Shown here one piece after another: positions 10,440-20,594 of a stretch of DNA of 64,000 nucleotides. Below the pieces are notes generated by a model, which saw only the letters and a program-made list of their open reading frames with translations, had not been told where the DNA came from and ran no database searches. Source of the stretch: Cryptomeria japonica (lineage: Eukaryota > Streptophyta > Pinopsida > Cupressales > Cupressaceae); assembly GCF_030272615.1 (NCBI RefSeq), contig NC_081406.1, forward strand, positions 247,683,218 to 247,747,217, written 5' to 3'. Positions within the stretch are counted from its first letter, which is position 1. Every line of letters begins with the position of its first letter. A program made the translations under genes and the position numbers.

Positions 10440-11700
10440 GGTACCTCGGAGGAAGTTTAACAACTTGAGGAGGATCCTGAAATCAGAATCATTGAACATG
10501 GCTATGGAGAAGCAACTTGAGATGACACTTGAGGATTATGATGCTGAAAGGTTGAAGAACTTAAAGCTACAAGATGAATTGAATTCTACTAATGAATTCA
10601 TTCTTATTTTGCAAGAAAGGTTATCATCATCTCAAGCTAGTGGAAGGAACTCTTGCAAAACCAAGATGATGAAGAGAAAAATGCACTTAAGGAACAATGT
10701 CATAAACTGAGTCAAGATAACATGCTCATGAAAAATGAAATGCAATACCTGAATATGAGGATGTCAAAAGATATTGAGGACAGAAAGAAGAAGGAAGAAA
10801 ATCTTGCTATATCTCTGAAGAACAAATTTGAAGAATGTGGCAGATTGGCTCATGAGAATAATCTATTGAGAACTGATTTGGTACAATCCTGGAATAATGA
10901 ACAAGAGCTTGAAAGACAAATAATGACTCTAAGAGATGATCTAACTACTGCAAGTGAGTATAAAGAAAAAATTAGGATTAGTACTGCACAGTTGGATGAT
11001 TTATTGAAAAGACAAAGACAAAGTGAAGATTCTAGAGGACTTGGATTTGTACAAGTCGAAAGCTCCGGTACTGCAAATAAAGATCAGTCAACTAATATAC
11101 AGAACTCATCAGACCAGAGGAAACTAGTAAGGTAATCTAATGCTTATAAATTAAATGGTAGATTCTTTGTTTGTAATAAATCTGGGCATAAGGCTAAATA
11201 ATGTAGAAATAGAGCAAATCAAAACTACAATTCAGTTCCCAGTCAATGCACAAATTGCAAGAAATATGGTCATAAGTTAGAAGATTGTAGAATGAATGTA
11301 AGTGTCATGCATGTGGAAGTTTCAGATATTTGGCTAATCAATGTAGGTCAAGGAATGACAACAGATATGTCAAAGCAATTCAAAAGAACAATATTACATG
11401 TTATGTATGCAACAAAATAGGTCATATTTCTAAGTACTTCAGAAGTAAGACTAAACCGGTTAGCAATGATAAAGCAAATGAGAAAGGAAGGCAGAAGGTA
11501 GTTGAAATACAATAAGATCACACCAAGAGATGGGTTAGAAAGTCTAAATAACCAAGTGGAGATGCAACTACACCGGTAACTACACCTGTAACTCCATCGG
11601 TAGACCAGAGCATTCTTGCGCTGACAAGAAATTCAGCTGGTAATTGAGGCATATGCCTTAGGGGTGGGCAAATTCATTGCAAATCTTGCATATTCCCTGG
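10440..11700 (+). pseudogene. copia C: gag with coiled coil and zinc knuckles
   Basis: Two overlapping frames (10465-10710 and 10653-11135) encode a long Glu/Lys/Asn-rich coiled coil and are joined by a frameshift near 10660. Cys-His motifs follow: FVCNKSGHKAK (4th ligand after a stop), CTNCKKYGHKLEDC, a frame-shifted CHACGSFRYLANQC and CYVCNKIGHISKYF. This gives three to four CX2CX4HX4C-type knuckles, some with a lost ligand. They would bind genomic RNA in the particle. Stops at about 11133, 11200 and 11513 end the frames. Beyond about 11700 the sequence degrades, and no protease or pol follows because gypsy D begins. Confidence 0.75.
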
Positions 11701-11839
11701 AAGAGATCTGGAAAGAGATCTAGAGAGTGGTATTGATCATTAATGGAGGTTTGTTTGGCATAAAACTGTGAAACCGACATCCGGTAAGGCACATCGCTAA
11801 GCATTTATGATAGTGATGAATTAGGGTTTACTCATTGAT

Positions 11840-11990
11840 AAAAAGGGAAAACTTTATGTATGTAAATGTATCCCTAAAAACACTAGGGCAATAATATCTA
11901 GCCTTTAGAATCTTGTATCTTAGTTGAAAAATGTCTCCCACACAATCCATCATGCATATCTTTCAACACCACCTATGATTGATGCTGGTC
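11840..11990 (-). pseudogene. gypsy D: start of integrase (zinc-binding segment)
   Basis: Minus-strand reading gives DMHDGLCGRHFSTKIQ and, after a frame change, ARYYCPSVFRDT. This matches the H-H half of the HHCC zinc domain that opens gypsy integrases. The catalytic core is absent; the element is truncated here next to the end of copia C. Confidence 0.6.
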
Positions 11991-11999
11991 TACGCAAAA

Positions 12000-12761
12000 C
12001 AACAACACACCATCTATGTTTCTCCAATACAAATCTCCTCTTATTAAGACATACTTATCTTCTTGTAACTTGAGCAATCTTTTCTGATTTTCATCTAAAC
12101 CTTCAGGACATTGCATGTGTTTCAAATAATAGACTATATTTGAGTACCCAGGAACCTATTCTATACTCATAACAACATCTTCTAGGTTGACATTATTAAC
12201 TTAGGCAGCTTCCAAATTCGATTAAACCATTAACTTGGCTAACCCTTGTCCTTTTACTAGTTTTGTTATTTGGATGTTTATATTTAATTCTTGTACCCAA
12301 TTTATCCATCTACATCTCCTACCAGTCACCTCTGATTGTCTGAATATGTCATTGACTACTGCATTAGGAAGATATACCACCACTTCTGCCCCTACTAGAT
12401 TAGATCTGAAAGTTTTCACTTCTTTAAACAATGCATATGCTTATTTTTCATTGATGTCATACTTCAATTCAGATTCCTGCAAGGCTTTGCTAAAGAATGC
12501 AATAGGTTGTTCATGACCTTCATCATTCTTCTACAACATAACAATAACAATGGTGTGATAAGAGGCAAAAAAGAGTATTTAGAGCGATTTGGAGAAATCA
12601 GGATATTTTAGCATAGGAACTTCCTTAAATGCCTTCTTAATACCCACAAATGCATCCTTAGCTTCACTATTCCAATCCGATTTTTTACCCTTTTTCAACA
12701 TCTTAGATATAGGCTTCACAATCTTAGTAAAATTAGATGTAAATCTCTTCACAAAGTTTAT
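12000..12761 (-). pseudogene. gypsy D: RNase H following RT
   Basis: Readable pieces include FVKRFTSNFTKIVKPISKML, DWNSEAKDAFVGIKKAFKEV, HEQPIAFFSKALQESELKYD, ALFKEVKTFRSNLVGAEV and GRRCRWINWVQELNINIQI. These are the connection and RNase H parts that normally follow RT in Ty3/gypsy. Several stops are present (for example around 12600, 12540 and 12445). The open piece 12222-12431 is the C-terminal part. Confidence 0.72.
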
Positions 12762-13621
12762 CTATCCAAAAAATGATTGTATGGCTTCGACTGTTATAGG
12801 AATGGGAATCTTATCAATGACAACAACTCTTTCTGGGTCAATTTTTACCCCTTCCTTCAAAGCTATATGTCCCAATAGTTTCCCTTCCGTGACACCAAAA
12901 TGACACTTCTTGGTATTTAAAGAAATACCATATTCTAGAGCTTTTATGAATATATTTTCAAGGTGGCTACAATGGTCTGCAACTTTCTTTGAGTATGCGG
13001 TCAGATCATCCTGGTATACTATCATGATCACATTGATCAGTTTTGCAAATGGTACATCCATAGCTCTTTGGAAAGTAGCTCTTGCATTTGTCAAACCAAA
13101 AGGCATTCTAGTGTAGACACATGTTCCCCACGGGATGATAAATGTAGTTTTAAACTGTTCTGAATCTTTAACTTTTACTTGGTTATAACCAGAGAAGCCA
13201 TCCATCATTGACAACAGCTCACATTCTGCAATAGTGTATCCATGTTTGGCAGTGGGTAATTATCCTTTAAGGAGGATATGTTTAGGTTCCTGAAATCAAC
13301 ACATAATCTAATGTCACCATTCTTCTTTCATACTGGAACAAGATTTGAAACCCATGTTGAGTATCTAATTGGCTTGATTATCCCTGCTTCTTTCATTTTT
13401 AATATTTCTTCATGCATTTTAGGCAACAAGGTGGGATTAATAGGACTCTGCTTTTGTCTAAATGGTTTTGCATCAGGCTTTAGTGGGATCTCATGCTGAA
13501 ATAAGTCCTCCCTATAATATTTTAAATCATCATACGACCAGGCAAATACATATCTATATTTCCTCAACATTGCTACTAATTTCTCCCTTATTTTTGGTGT
13601 GAGGCTTTTCCCAATGAGCAC
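12762..13621 (-). pseudogene. gypsy D: reverse transcriptase
   Basis: The segment 13328-13621 holds the N-terminal fingers (KYRYVFAWSYDDLKYY, HEIPLKPDAKPFRQK, TWVSNLVPV). The segment 12762-13214 holds the palm: MMDGFSGYNQVKV, TPWGT-type IIPWGTCVYTRMPFGLTNA, the catalytic VYQDDLTAYSK and LLGHIALKEGVKIDPERV. The Asp pair is intact. Between the two pieces (13215-13327) the frame is broken. Confidence 0.85.
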
Positions 13622-13829
13622 AATTTTTGGGGAATTCTCTATTCCAAGATTGATTTATTCAATATCCTCATCTTTAACTAGTGTTGTCTTAGTTTATGTC
13701 CTATCACCTTTGTCAAAGATTCTCTCCAAGGCAACAAGAGCTTTAGGGATCTTGTTTGTTTTCAGCTACACTACTTTCCCAAGTACAATTTCTTTCCCAT
13801 CAATCTTCTCCACGTAAGCATTGAAATAA

Positions 13830-14372
13830 ATCTATTGCGACTCATATTTATCTACACAACATAGGAAGTTTAATAGATCCTCACCATTTTCAAAAACTTG
13901 CCAACTGTGTATGTTATCTAGGACATAAGGTCTAGTTTTAGCTTCCACCTTGGATATACCACAACATGTTATATCATCTTGTTTCATGGCTATATTAGAT
14001 AGAAAGTTTTCCATAATGTTTTGGGATCTATCAATCCACTATATTGAAAAGGCATCAAAACATTCAATAGTATCCCAAACTTTATTTCTATATCTCTTTA
14101 GCCTGGCGTTCTTAGTGGGATATTGTGATCTGACCTGTGGAATGATCAATTTTGAGACTCCATAAACACTGAGGAGCTTTATCCCATACTTGGATGCCAA
14201 ACTTAATCCTAACAAAAGAGCCTCATATTCTACTATATTGTTGGTACAATCAAATGATAGAAGGAATGAATATTTAAATGTTTTTCCTTTTGGTGAAATA
14301 AAAACAACTCATGCTCCATTTCCCTTATTTATGCAAGCCCCATCAAAATACATCTTCCATATCTGATTCATG
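13830..14372 (-). pseudogene. gypsy D: RNase H-like domain located between protease and RT
   Basis: Minus-strand reading from about 14372: WKMYFDGACINKGNGA, stop, VVFISPKGKTFKYSF, NNIVEYEALLLGLSLASKYG, GVSKLIIPQV, WIDRSQNIMENFLSN. This is the RNase H fold with Asp (FDGA), Glu (EYEALL), the third catalytic position (normally GDS, here GVS) and a terminal position that is Glu instead of Asp. The third acidic residue is lost and two stops break the frame. The position before RT differs from the standard gypsy order. I recall plant gypsy polyproteins with this arrangement but cannot check. Confidence 0.7.
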
Positions 14373-14938
14373 CTTTCATGGGCACTAGAGCTAATGGGGT
14401 ATGTATTTTTTATCTCAGGTTTTCTCAATTGGACTATGAAATTTTTAATGTCTGAATGACAGAAATAGGTTATTTGGTGAGGGTCTATGTCTTCAATGAT
14501 GTAAGAAGATCTTGGTTCACTCTCTACTTTTACTCCCTTCCCATTCATTGGTATAGTAGCATATGATAGGTCTAATTGAACATGACCTCCCACCAGGCCC
14601 GACCATTGTCTAGACAATAACATCCCATAGGTAGGGGGGATATCTACCACTATTATGTTTGTTTTGTATGATGCCTCAAGGTAGACAACAATTTTGAATT
14701 CTACATCCTTCATGAAACCCACCATGGGGACAAACCTATTGTCCATGGCTTAACAACTTCCATAGGTAGTATCCACCCCCATCCCCAGTTCTTTCATTAC
14801 TTCAAAATGCATAATATTCATGGCAGCTCCTGAATCTAGCATGTAATTTCTTACTAATTTATTTTTAATCATCAATGTCATATAAAAGGGGTCTATTTGT
14901 GAAGGATCTTTTTTTATTGTGGTTCCCAAGTATACCAC
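14373..14938 (-). pseudogene. gypsy D: aspartic protease region
   Basis: The sequence NYMLDSGAAMNIMHFEVMKELG gives the retroviral-type protease signature with catalytic Asp (DSGA). After a stop at 14750-14752 it continues with PTYGMLLSRQWSGLVGGHV, which matches the second half of a pepsin-like retroviral protease, and DLSYATIPM. It leads in frame into the RNase H-like domain, so both belong to one polyprotein. Confidence 0.78.
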
Positions 14939-14956
14939 AGGTTTAGCTTCCTCTTC

Positions 14957-16674
14957 TTACTCCTGTATTTGAACTTGTTGGTTTTTTTCTTTATACGAAT
15001 CTCTGGGGACAACAAATATCATCTTCATGGCCTTTTCTTTGTATTCGGGGAATTTCATCATCTCCAATAGAGGAACTGAAACTTTCATTCGTGATAATGC
15101 ATTAGTGATGTCAAAAGATGAAGTGTTTGACTCAGTCTTCTCAATTTGTTCATTATTCAATGGCTTGACTGATTTGGTGCTGACTTCTTTTGTTTTGGCC
15201 ACATTTCCATCTTGTGGCTTGGCTGCTATTTTGGTTGATGGTTTGTTTTTCATGTTGCTTTCTTTTATGAATAACCTTGCAAATTTCCCCTAATCTAGAT
15301 TTACAACTCTGTTTCTCAAATTATAATTGCGTCTCGCTTGATCCATAGATGCAATAGTCAACGCCTTTCATTCTTCTTCTGTAGGCTTTCTCAACCTTGG
15401 GAGTTCCTCTTCATCATGATCTGAAAACACATTTTGCATGCAAGACTGATGATTATACCTTCGATCATTTATATCATATTCATAATCATCTTCGAATGAG
15501 TCATAATCATTTACCCCATTAAAACACTGAAGTGATACTATATTTATTGACTAAGTAGGGTTGTATTGATCATATGTCATTTGTTCATTTTGCAAACTTT
15601 GAGCCACCACACATTGTAGCAGAGAATGTGGTAGGTTACATGCATTACACCAGGGATTGTCCTTTGTCATGCAATTTCCTTTACTTAGTGGATTGGGTAA
15701 ATCCTTATTAGAGTTTTGTTCTGGAACTTCTGGTTTTCCATCCTTCCAATTTGTGTTGTAAGGCATATCATGGAGTTTTGGTCTATCATGTCTATACAAA
15801 TATTTCAAGGAACTTAATACTTTATCAAACTTGTCTTCCTCCTTGTTCTATTTAGGAGATTTTGGGTTATACAACCTTGTGTTCCCTCTTTCCAATTCTA
15901 CCAACAGTTTTTCCATTATTTTCTATGGTGATTGCAATCTTCAGGGCCTCTTGTAGGGTAGATGGGTTCTTTGATCTAATCTCATAATTAGTATTGCTAT
16001 TAAATGTATTTATATAATGGAGAATACCTACTTAATTTACTAGCTTCATGCATCGTGGAATTTTGTTTAGCACCTTATTGAAACTTTTGTTAAATTCAAT
16101 CACCGATTCATTATGCCCCTTCTATATAGTCATAATTTCGTGTAGAGTAAATTAAGATCTATTTCGATCTCCATACTACTCCAGAAAGAGTCTTTGGATT
16201 CTGCCAGGCTACTAATTGAAGCATATGGTAATGATCTAAACCAATCCCTTGCATCCTTAGTTAGTGACTGCATAAATAGTCTCATCTTGATGCCTTCAGG
16301 TGGGAATCCAAAGTCTTATATCACGGTATAAATGCATTACAATGCCCTTCTCCTGTTACCACACCACTCCCTGTGAATTTTGGAATAATAGTTCTTAGAT
16401 CATTTGAGACAGGGTGTGGGTAACCTATGACTCCTAAGAAATCAAACTGCTTGTACTGATCAGTGTTCACGAATCCACCCAAAGAATTAAAATCCAGGTT
16501 TGTTTGGAATTGACCTCCATAATATTGGCCTTGATTTATATTGTTATAGGGATAGGTAAAAGGGGGTGCTTGATTATATTGTGGTTGAAAATGAGAATGC
16601 CAAGCAAATTGATTATATGAATTATATTGTTGTTCAAGCTGAGGTTGGTTATACAAATTATATTGAGGAGGGTT
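14957..16674 (-). pseudogene. gypsy D: gag, C-terminal part
   Basis: From right to left: a Gln/Asn/Tyr/Pro-rich segment (16321-16674), a capsid-like stretch with FGFPPEGIKMRLFMQSLTKD and DWFRSLP (about 16200-16320), broken sequence, a piece at 15551-15808 with the knuckle-like CNACNLPHSLLQC (CX2CX3HX4C), and a Lys/Thr-rich linker to protease (14957-15253). The capsid stretch resembles retrotransposon gag proteins (DUF/Retrotrans_gag type). The domain is interrupted at 16675 by a copia LTR and continues right of 17575. Confidence 0.7.
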
Positions 16675-17575
16675 TGTTAGGATAACTAGTGAACAACTGA
16701 GAGGGGGGGGGGGATGAATCAGTTATTAACAGACATATTATATGAATTAAAGCACTTAAAACTTTTTATTGGAATAACTGATAAAGCATTAAAGTATAAT
16801 TGAAAACCAAAGAATCAATACCATGCAACCATAACACATAACACCACGATTTGTACGTGGAAAACCCGGTAAAGGGAAAAACCACGGTGGGAAATCCTAC
16901 CCACAGTTAGATGATACTTTTGCAGAAAGTATATGATTACAATAGGGGCCTGCACATGCAAGAATGCAAACTGCCTAGAGCGCACTGCTCATCATAGTGG
17001 AGTCTTACTGACTAAAAAAGGGGCCAGCCACCTCAAAAGATTTGGACAACAATCTAGAAAGAAGAACTACCTGTGATAGCATCAAACATGCCAGATTGAA
17101 GTTCTGGTTAAGATAAATACCGGAGGTCTAAAACCCCTTACATAAACCCAAATCGACCACCTATGATCGACCAAATCCTCTACACAAATGATTATTACAT
17201 TATTCTCTCCTTGCCTATACATATGATCTATAGTGAGATCTTACAAATATTTATACAAGCCTTGGACCTGAACAATTAGGTCGGCCACCCAAATGATAAT
17301 TCAATAGATCCATTACATAATCCTGAAATAAAATCATAAAACATGTCGGCCTAAGGCCAAACAAACATCATCCAATCAATAAAACATCCCATAAGCGCAT
17401 CAGAAGGATCCACCAACACGTTACATGAAACCAGTCCATAACCTAGATAGCACTAGACCTAAATTATATCCACAGACACCAAAGAAATAGCACCAATCAA
17501 TTGAGGCACAAACACAATCACCATCAGCATCCCAAATCCCTTCTAGAAGTCGCAACATCAATGGTGGGCACACTA
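16675..17575 (-). repeat. copia LTR inserted in gypsy D gag (solo or truncated)
   Basis: The plus strand starts TGTTAGGATAAC, the reverse complement of the copia A LTR end, and includes the G run of the GATTCATCCCCCC motif (about 16700-16720) and the CGTGGAAAACCC / GGGAAAAACCACGG module (16855-16890). Similarity to LTR A runs through the segment with CTAGAAGTCGCA (about 17540) and stops near 17575. About 300 bp of LTR 5' end is therefore missing. No internal copia sequence is attached. No clear 5-bp TSD was found. Confidence 0.75.
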
Positions 17576-18430
17576 AACTTGGAAAGACACAGTTTGGGCA
17601 AGATTGTTGATTGTCATTTCAGTAGAAGAATTTATGTTAGACATAGGTGATTGAGAAGGTGGTGTGATGTTGTTGAAAGAAGGCATGGACTGAGAATAAG
17701 GTGGTGGGACATAATTATAAGTAGGCATTGGTGATGATTAGGTAGGAAAAGGGACACTTAAAGGAGGAATAAAGTTGTTGAAGGAATTTCCCCCTTGTGT
17801 CACACTGATTGGTTGACGAATAGTAGGAATACTCATGGAAGACATAGGTAATGACGGAGGATGAAATGAAGAAGAGGAATTGCCCCCATGAACTATGGTT
17901 GTAGGAATGAAATTTTGAGTTGAAGTAGCCATGATGTTGGATGTGAAAGTAGGAATACTAGTCATAGGATTAGTCAAAGGAATAGAGGAACTGACTTATG
18001 TTGAAGGTTGTGAGTAACCTAGGGTTTCAGCGCAACTCTTGATAAGCATGACATTATAATCAACAATATGTGCAATGCCACACAATATATCACTTCGATT
18101 CTTATCACTTTGAAGCATGCACTTAAGACCTTCAATTAATGGAAGAACTTCACTATTAGGGTATTCTTGGGACATCCATTGTTAAGAGCTATCAAATTGA
18201 TTGTCCAATGTAGAAAGTTGATCTAAAGAAACCCTAGTTAAAGCTTCTTCTTCATCATGGGATCCATCAATGGACACATGATTAGGATGGGAAGAATTAG
18301 CATGATCCTCATTAAAGAAGTCACCCAAATTAGGCTCCATCTCCTTGGTAAGTAAACCTTGGGAAACCTTAATTATAATGCTTCGTCCAATAGGGATAGG
18401 ATAGGTAGGACTAATAGTGGTAAAACTCAT
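17576..18430 (-). pseudogene. gypsy D: gag N-terminal part
   Basis: The frame starts with ATG at 18430 (MSFTTISPTYPIPIGRS) and is open to 18182. It resumes at 17738-17977 with a Pro/Ser/Asn-rich, imperfectly repetitive segment (IPTFTSN, VHGGNSSSSFHPPSLP, VTQGGNSFNNFIPPLS) and ends in MTINNLAQTV near 17600, where the copia LTR cuts it. Stops at 18182-18184 and near 17998 and 17738 break it. The ATG is the first after a long AT-rich leader, which fits a gag start. Confidence 0.6.
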
Positions 18431-19543
18431 GCACTAGAGGGAAAATTGTAATTTTGAATTGTAGTACAAATTTTACAAAATTGAATAATGCAAAATGCAA
18501 AGAAATAATGATTACACAATTTGAACTTTGTTGGAGGAAGAGTATGACACAATTTCCAAGAATGAAAGGTAATTGGAATTTTAAAATTAGGGCTAAGGGA
18601 ATACCACTTAATTTTAAAATTAGAATTTTTAAAATCAAGGCAGACAATAATTAACCTCTTAATTTAAAAAAATTTCTTGAAAGTTGAAATGTTGAATTTT
18701 AAAGGTATTTTCGATTCTAGAGGGTTCAAAAATTGATAAAATGAGCCAATCTTTTGGATTTAGGCTATTAAATATAGTCATAACAGTCTCCCAAAATTTC
18801 AGGGAAAAAAACGAGGACCGTGGTGGGAACGCACATGGTCCGACGAACTTTTTTTGAAATTTTCAGGGATGGATATTATGATGATTTTAAAGGTAACCCC
18901 AAAAAATTGGTGAATTCTACGATCTCTAGATGGGTGAAATGAAGGCACAAAGGTGAAAATAGGACCCTATTAGGGTTTTGTAGAAAAAGAGGAATTGAAG
19001 TGCAATTTTGAAAAGGGTCAAACCTAATGGGTAGGGACACCTTGTAAAATGTTTAAGAATCTGAATGTAACTAAAATTGATTTGAAATTTACACAAAATC
19101 CAATTAATTTTAAAAATTAGGGCTTGATGACCTAACCACTTAATTTTAAAATTTGAATTTTGGGAAAAAGGGGGGAAATTGAAAATTTGAATTGTAGGAT
19201 TGAAGACAAATTTGAGAACAATCAGAAATTTGAAAATTAAAGGGAAATACAATTTTTTTTTTTTTGCACAAGTTAAATATGATTTTTGAAAATTAGGGTT
19301 TGAACAAATAACCTCTTAATTTTGTAAATTGTAATTGCCAATTGAACAAGACAATGAATAAATTGAATTTGACAAACAAAACAATTTTCAGATATAAGAT
19401 AACCACAAGCAAATTTTACAAATCAGAAGTTCAATTTTTAATTTTAAAAACTAGGGGTTTTAACGATTTAACCACTAAGTTTGTAGAAATTTGAAACTTG
19501 TAAATGAAAAATATGCAATGTTGGTCAAAGGAAAGCATGCAAG
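18431..19543 (-). other. gypsy D leader (5' untranslated region) with AT-rich repeats
   Basis: No coding sequence is seen between the primer site and gag. The segment contains degenerate recurrences of a CTTAATTTTAAAATT motif next to AACC (for example at about 18606, 19140 and 19315), each near an AATTAGGG or similar string. It is presumably the transcribed leader of the element. Confidence 0.55.
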
Positions 19544-19560
19544 ACGTCGGGTTCACCAAA
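19544..19560 (-). other. primer-binding site of gypsy D
   Basis: On the minus strand TTTGGTGAACCCGACGT follows the putative LTR end (ACCATTACA). Position and TGG start fit a tRNA primer site. I have not assigned the tRNA. Confidence 0.6.
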
Positions 19561-19561
19561 A

Positions 19562-20489
19562 TGTAATGGTGGCAAAATAATGAGTGATAGATCAAGAGGA
19601 AAACTAATCCCTTCCCTCAAAGATATATGAGAGTTTCACTATTGATTATTCTTCAAACACTTTTCACCATTACATTAAGAAGATAAGGGATAATTTACTA
19701 TATTCAATCTCCAGACAAAGATGATAGATTGAATTCTGAATGAATTAAGAATGTTAGGATGAACCCTTCTTTCTTGTTTGAAATGGAAAGGAAATTGATT
19801 GAATTATGTAGTGAAACAGTGACAAAGAATCGATTATAACTTGAGATCGGAATATGGGATGAAGTTGTGCACCTGGATTTGGAAGTAAAATGGCGAGACG
19901 AAGTTGCCCTACGAATTTGACAAAAAATTGTCTGGATCGTGATGGGAATGTACACGGTACTTCAAAAAATCTGCGAAACAAAAAGGGTTTTTTCGCCTCT
20001 GCAAATGAAGCACGAATCCGAAAGTATAGTTGCGCACCTGCAACCTACACACATAAAAGAGAGGGAAATGTGTTGGGATTGGGGGTTTGCCATTAGGTCA
20101 AACCCCAATTTTGGAATTAACCAAGTAATGAAAGAAAGTACTTGCAAGTAGATGTAAAGATTGAATTGTAAATCACCTCAATGGAGGTTGCAATAGCAAT
20201 GTTGATAGAAATGTTTGTATGGAATTGAATGTTGAAATCAATCTCATCTTCAATGGTTGAATCCTTGACTTGAATGCAACACCTAGCCTTGAAGGGAGAC
20301 TTGAGAATGCTCAATGATGGAAAAGAATGCTTGAATGCTCTTAATAGCTTATGACCTTATCAAAATTCCACCTATAAAATTCATGTGATTTCCACTTATG
20401 CAAATGAGAGGATGAATGCCCCTTAAATACATGTTGGTGGATTTGAATTTCGTCACGGGTAGACACTGGGGAGATTTCCCACTCATTAC
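19562..20489 (-). repeat. 5' LTR of gypsy D (boundaries inferred)
   Basis: The left boundary is set by the primer site and the right one by the terminal inverted repeat: plus strand TGTAAT at 19562 and ATTACA ending at 20489. Length would be about 0.93 kb. On the minus strand a TATTTAAGG box lies near the LTR start. There is no second LTR in the window to confirm this. Confidence 0.45.
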
Positions 20490-20537
20490 ACAACCCACAA
20501 TGCATGCTCTAGAAAGGTCTTGCCCCAAAATAAGGCA

Positions 20538-20594
20538 GGGACAAGGGCGCCATGCCCCTATCCAAGGGGGGACAAGGGCGCCATGCCCCTATCC
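20538..20594. repeat. GC-rich 26-bp unit, two tandem copies
   Basis: GGGACAAGGGCGCCATGCCC followed by CTATCC occurs at 20538-20563 and 20569-20594, 31 bp apart. Each unit holds a GGGC-GCC-ATGCCC imperfect palindrome. It stands out in an AT-rich neighbourhood just outside the gypsy D LTR. Confidence 0.8.

Larger units (their letters stand above)
11840..20489 (-). mobile_element. Ty3/gypsy retrotransposon D, 3' truncated, with RNase H-like domain before RT
   Basis: On the minus strand: LTR (19562-20489), primer site, leader, gag (18430 downward), protease, an RNase H-like domain, RT, the usual RT-linked RNase H and the first part of integrase. The element stops near 11840, so most of integrase and the 3' LTR are missing. 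A copia LTR (16675-17575) interrupts gag. RT followed by RNase H and then integrase is the Ty3/gypsy order; the additional RNase H domain is upstream of RT. Confidence 0.85.

Noticed and set aside
12235..13116. Plus-strand open frames opposite gypsy D RT
   Set aside because: They are complementary shadows of the RT and RNase H coding strand.
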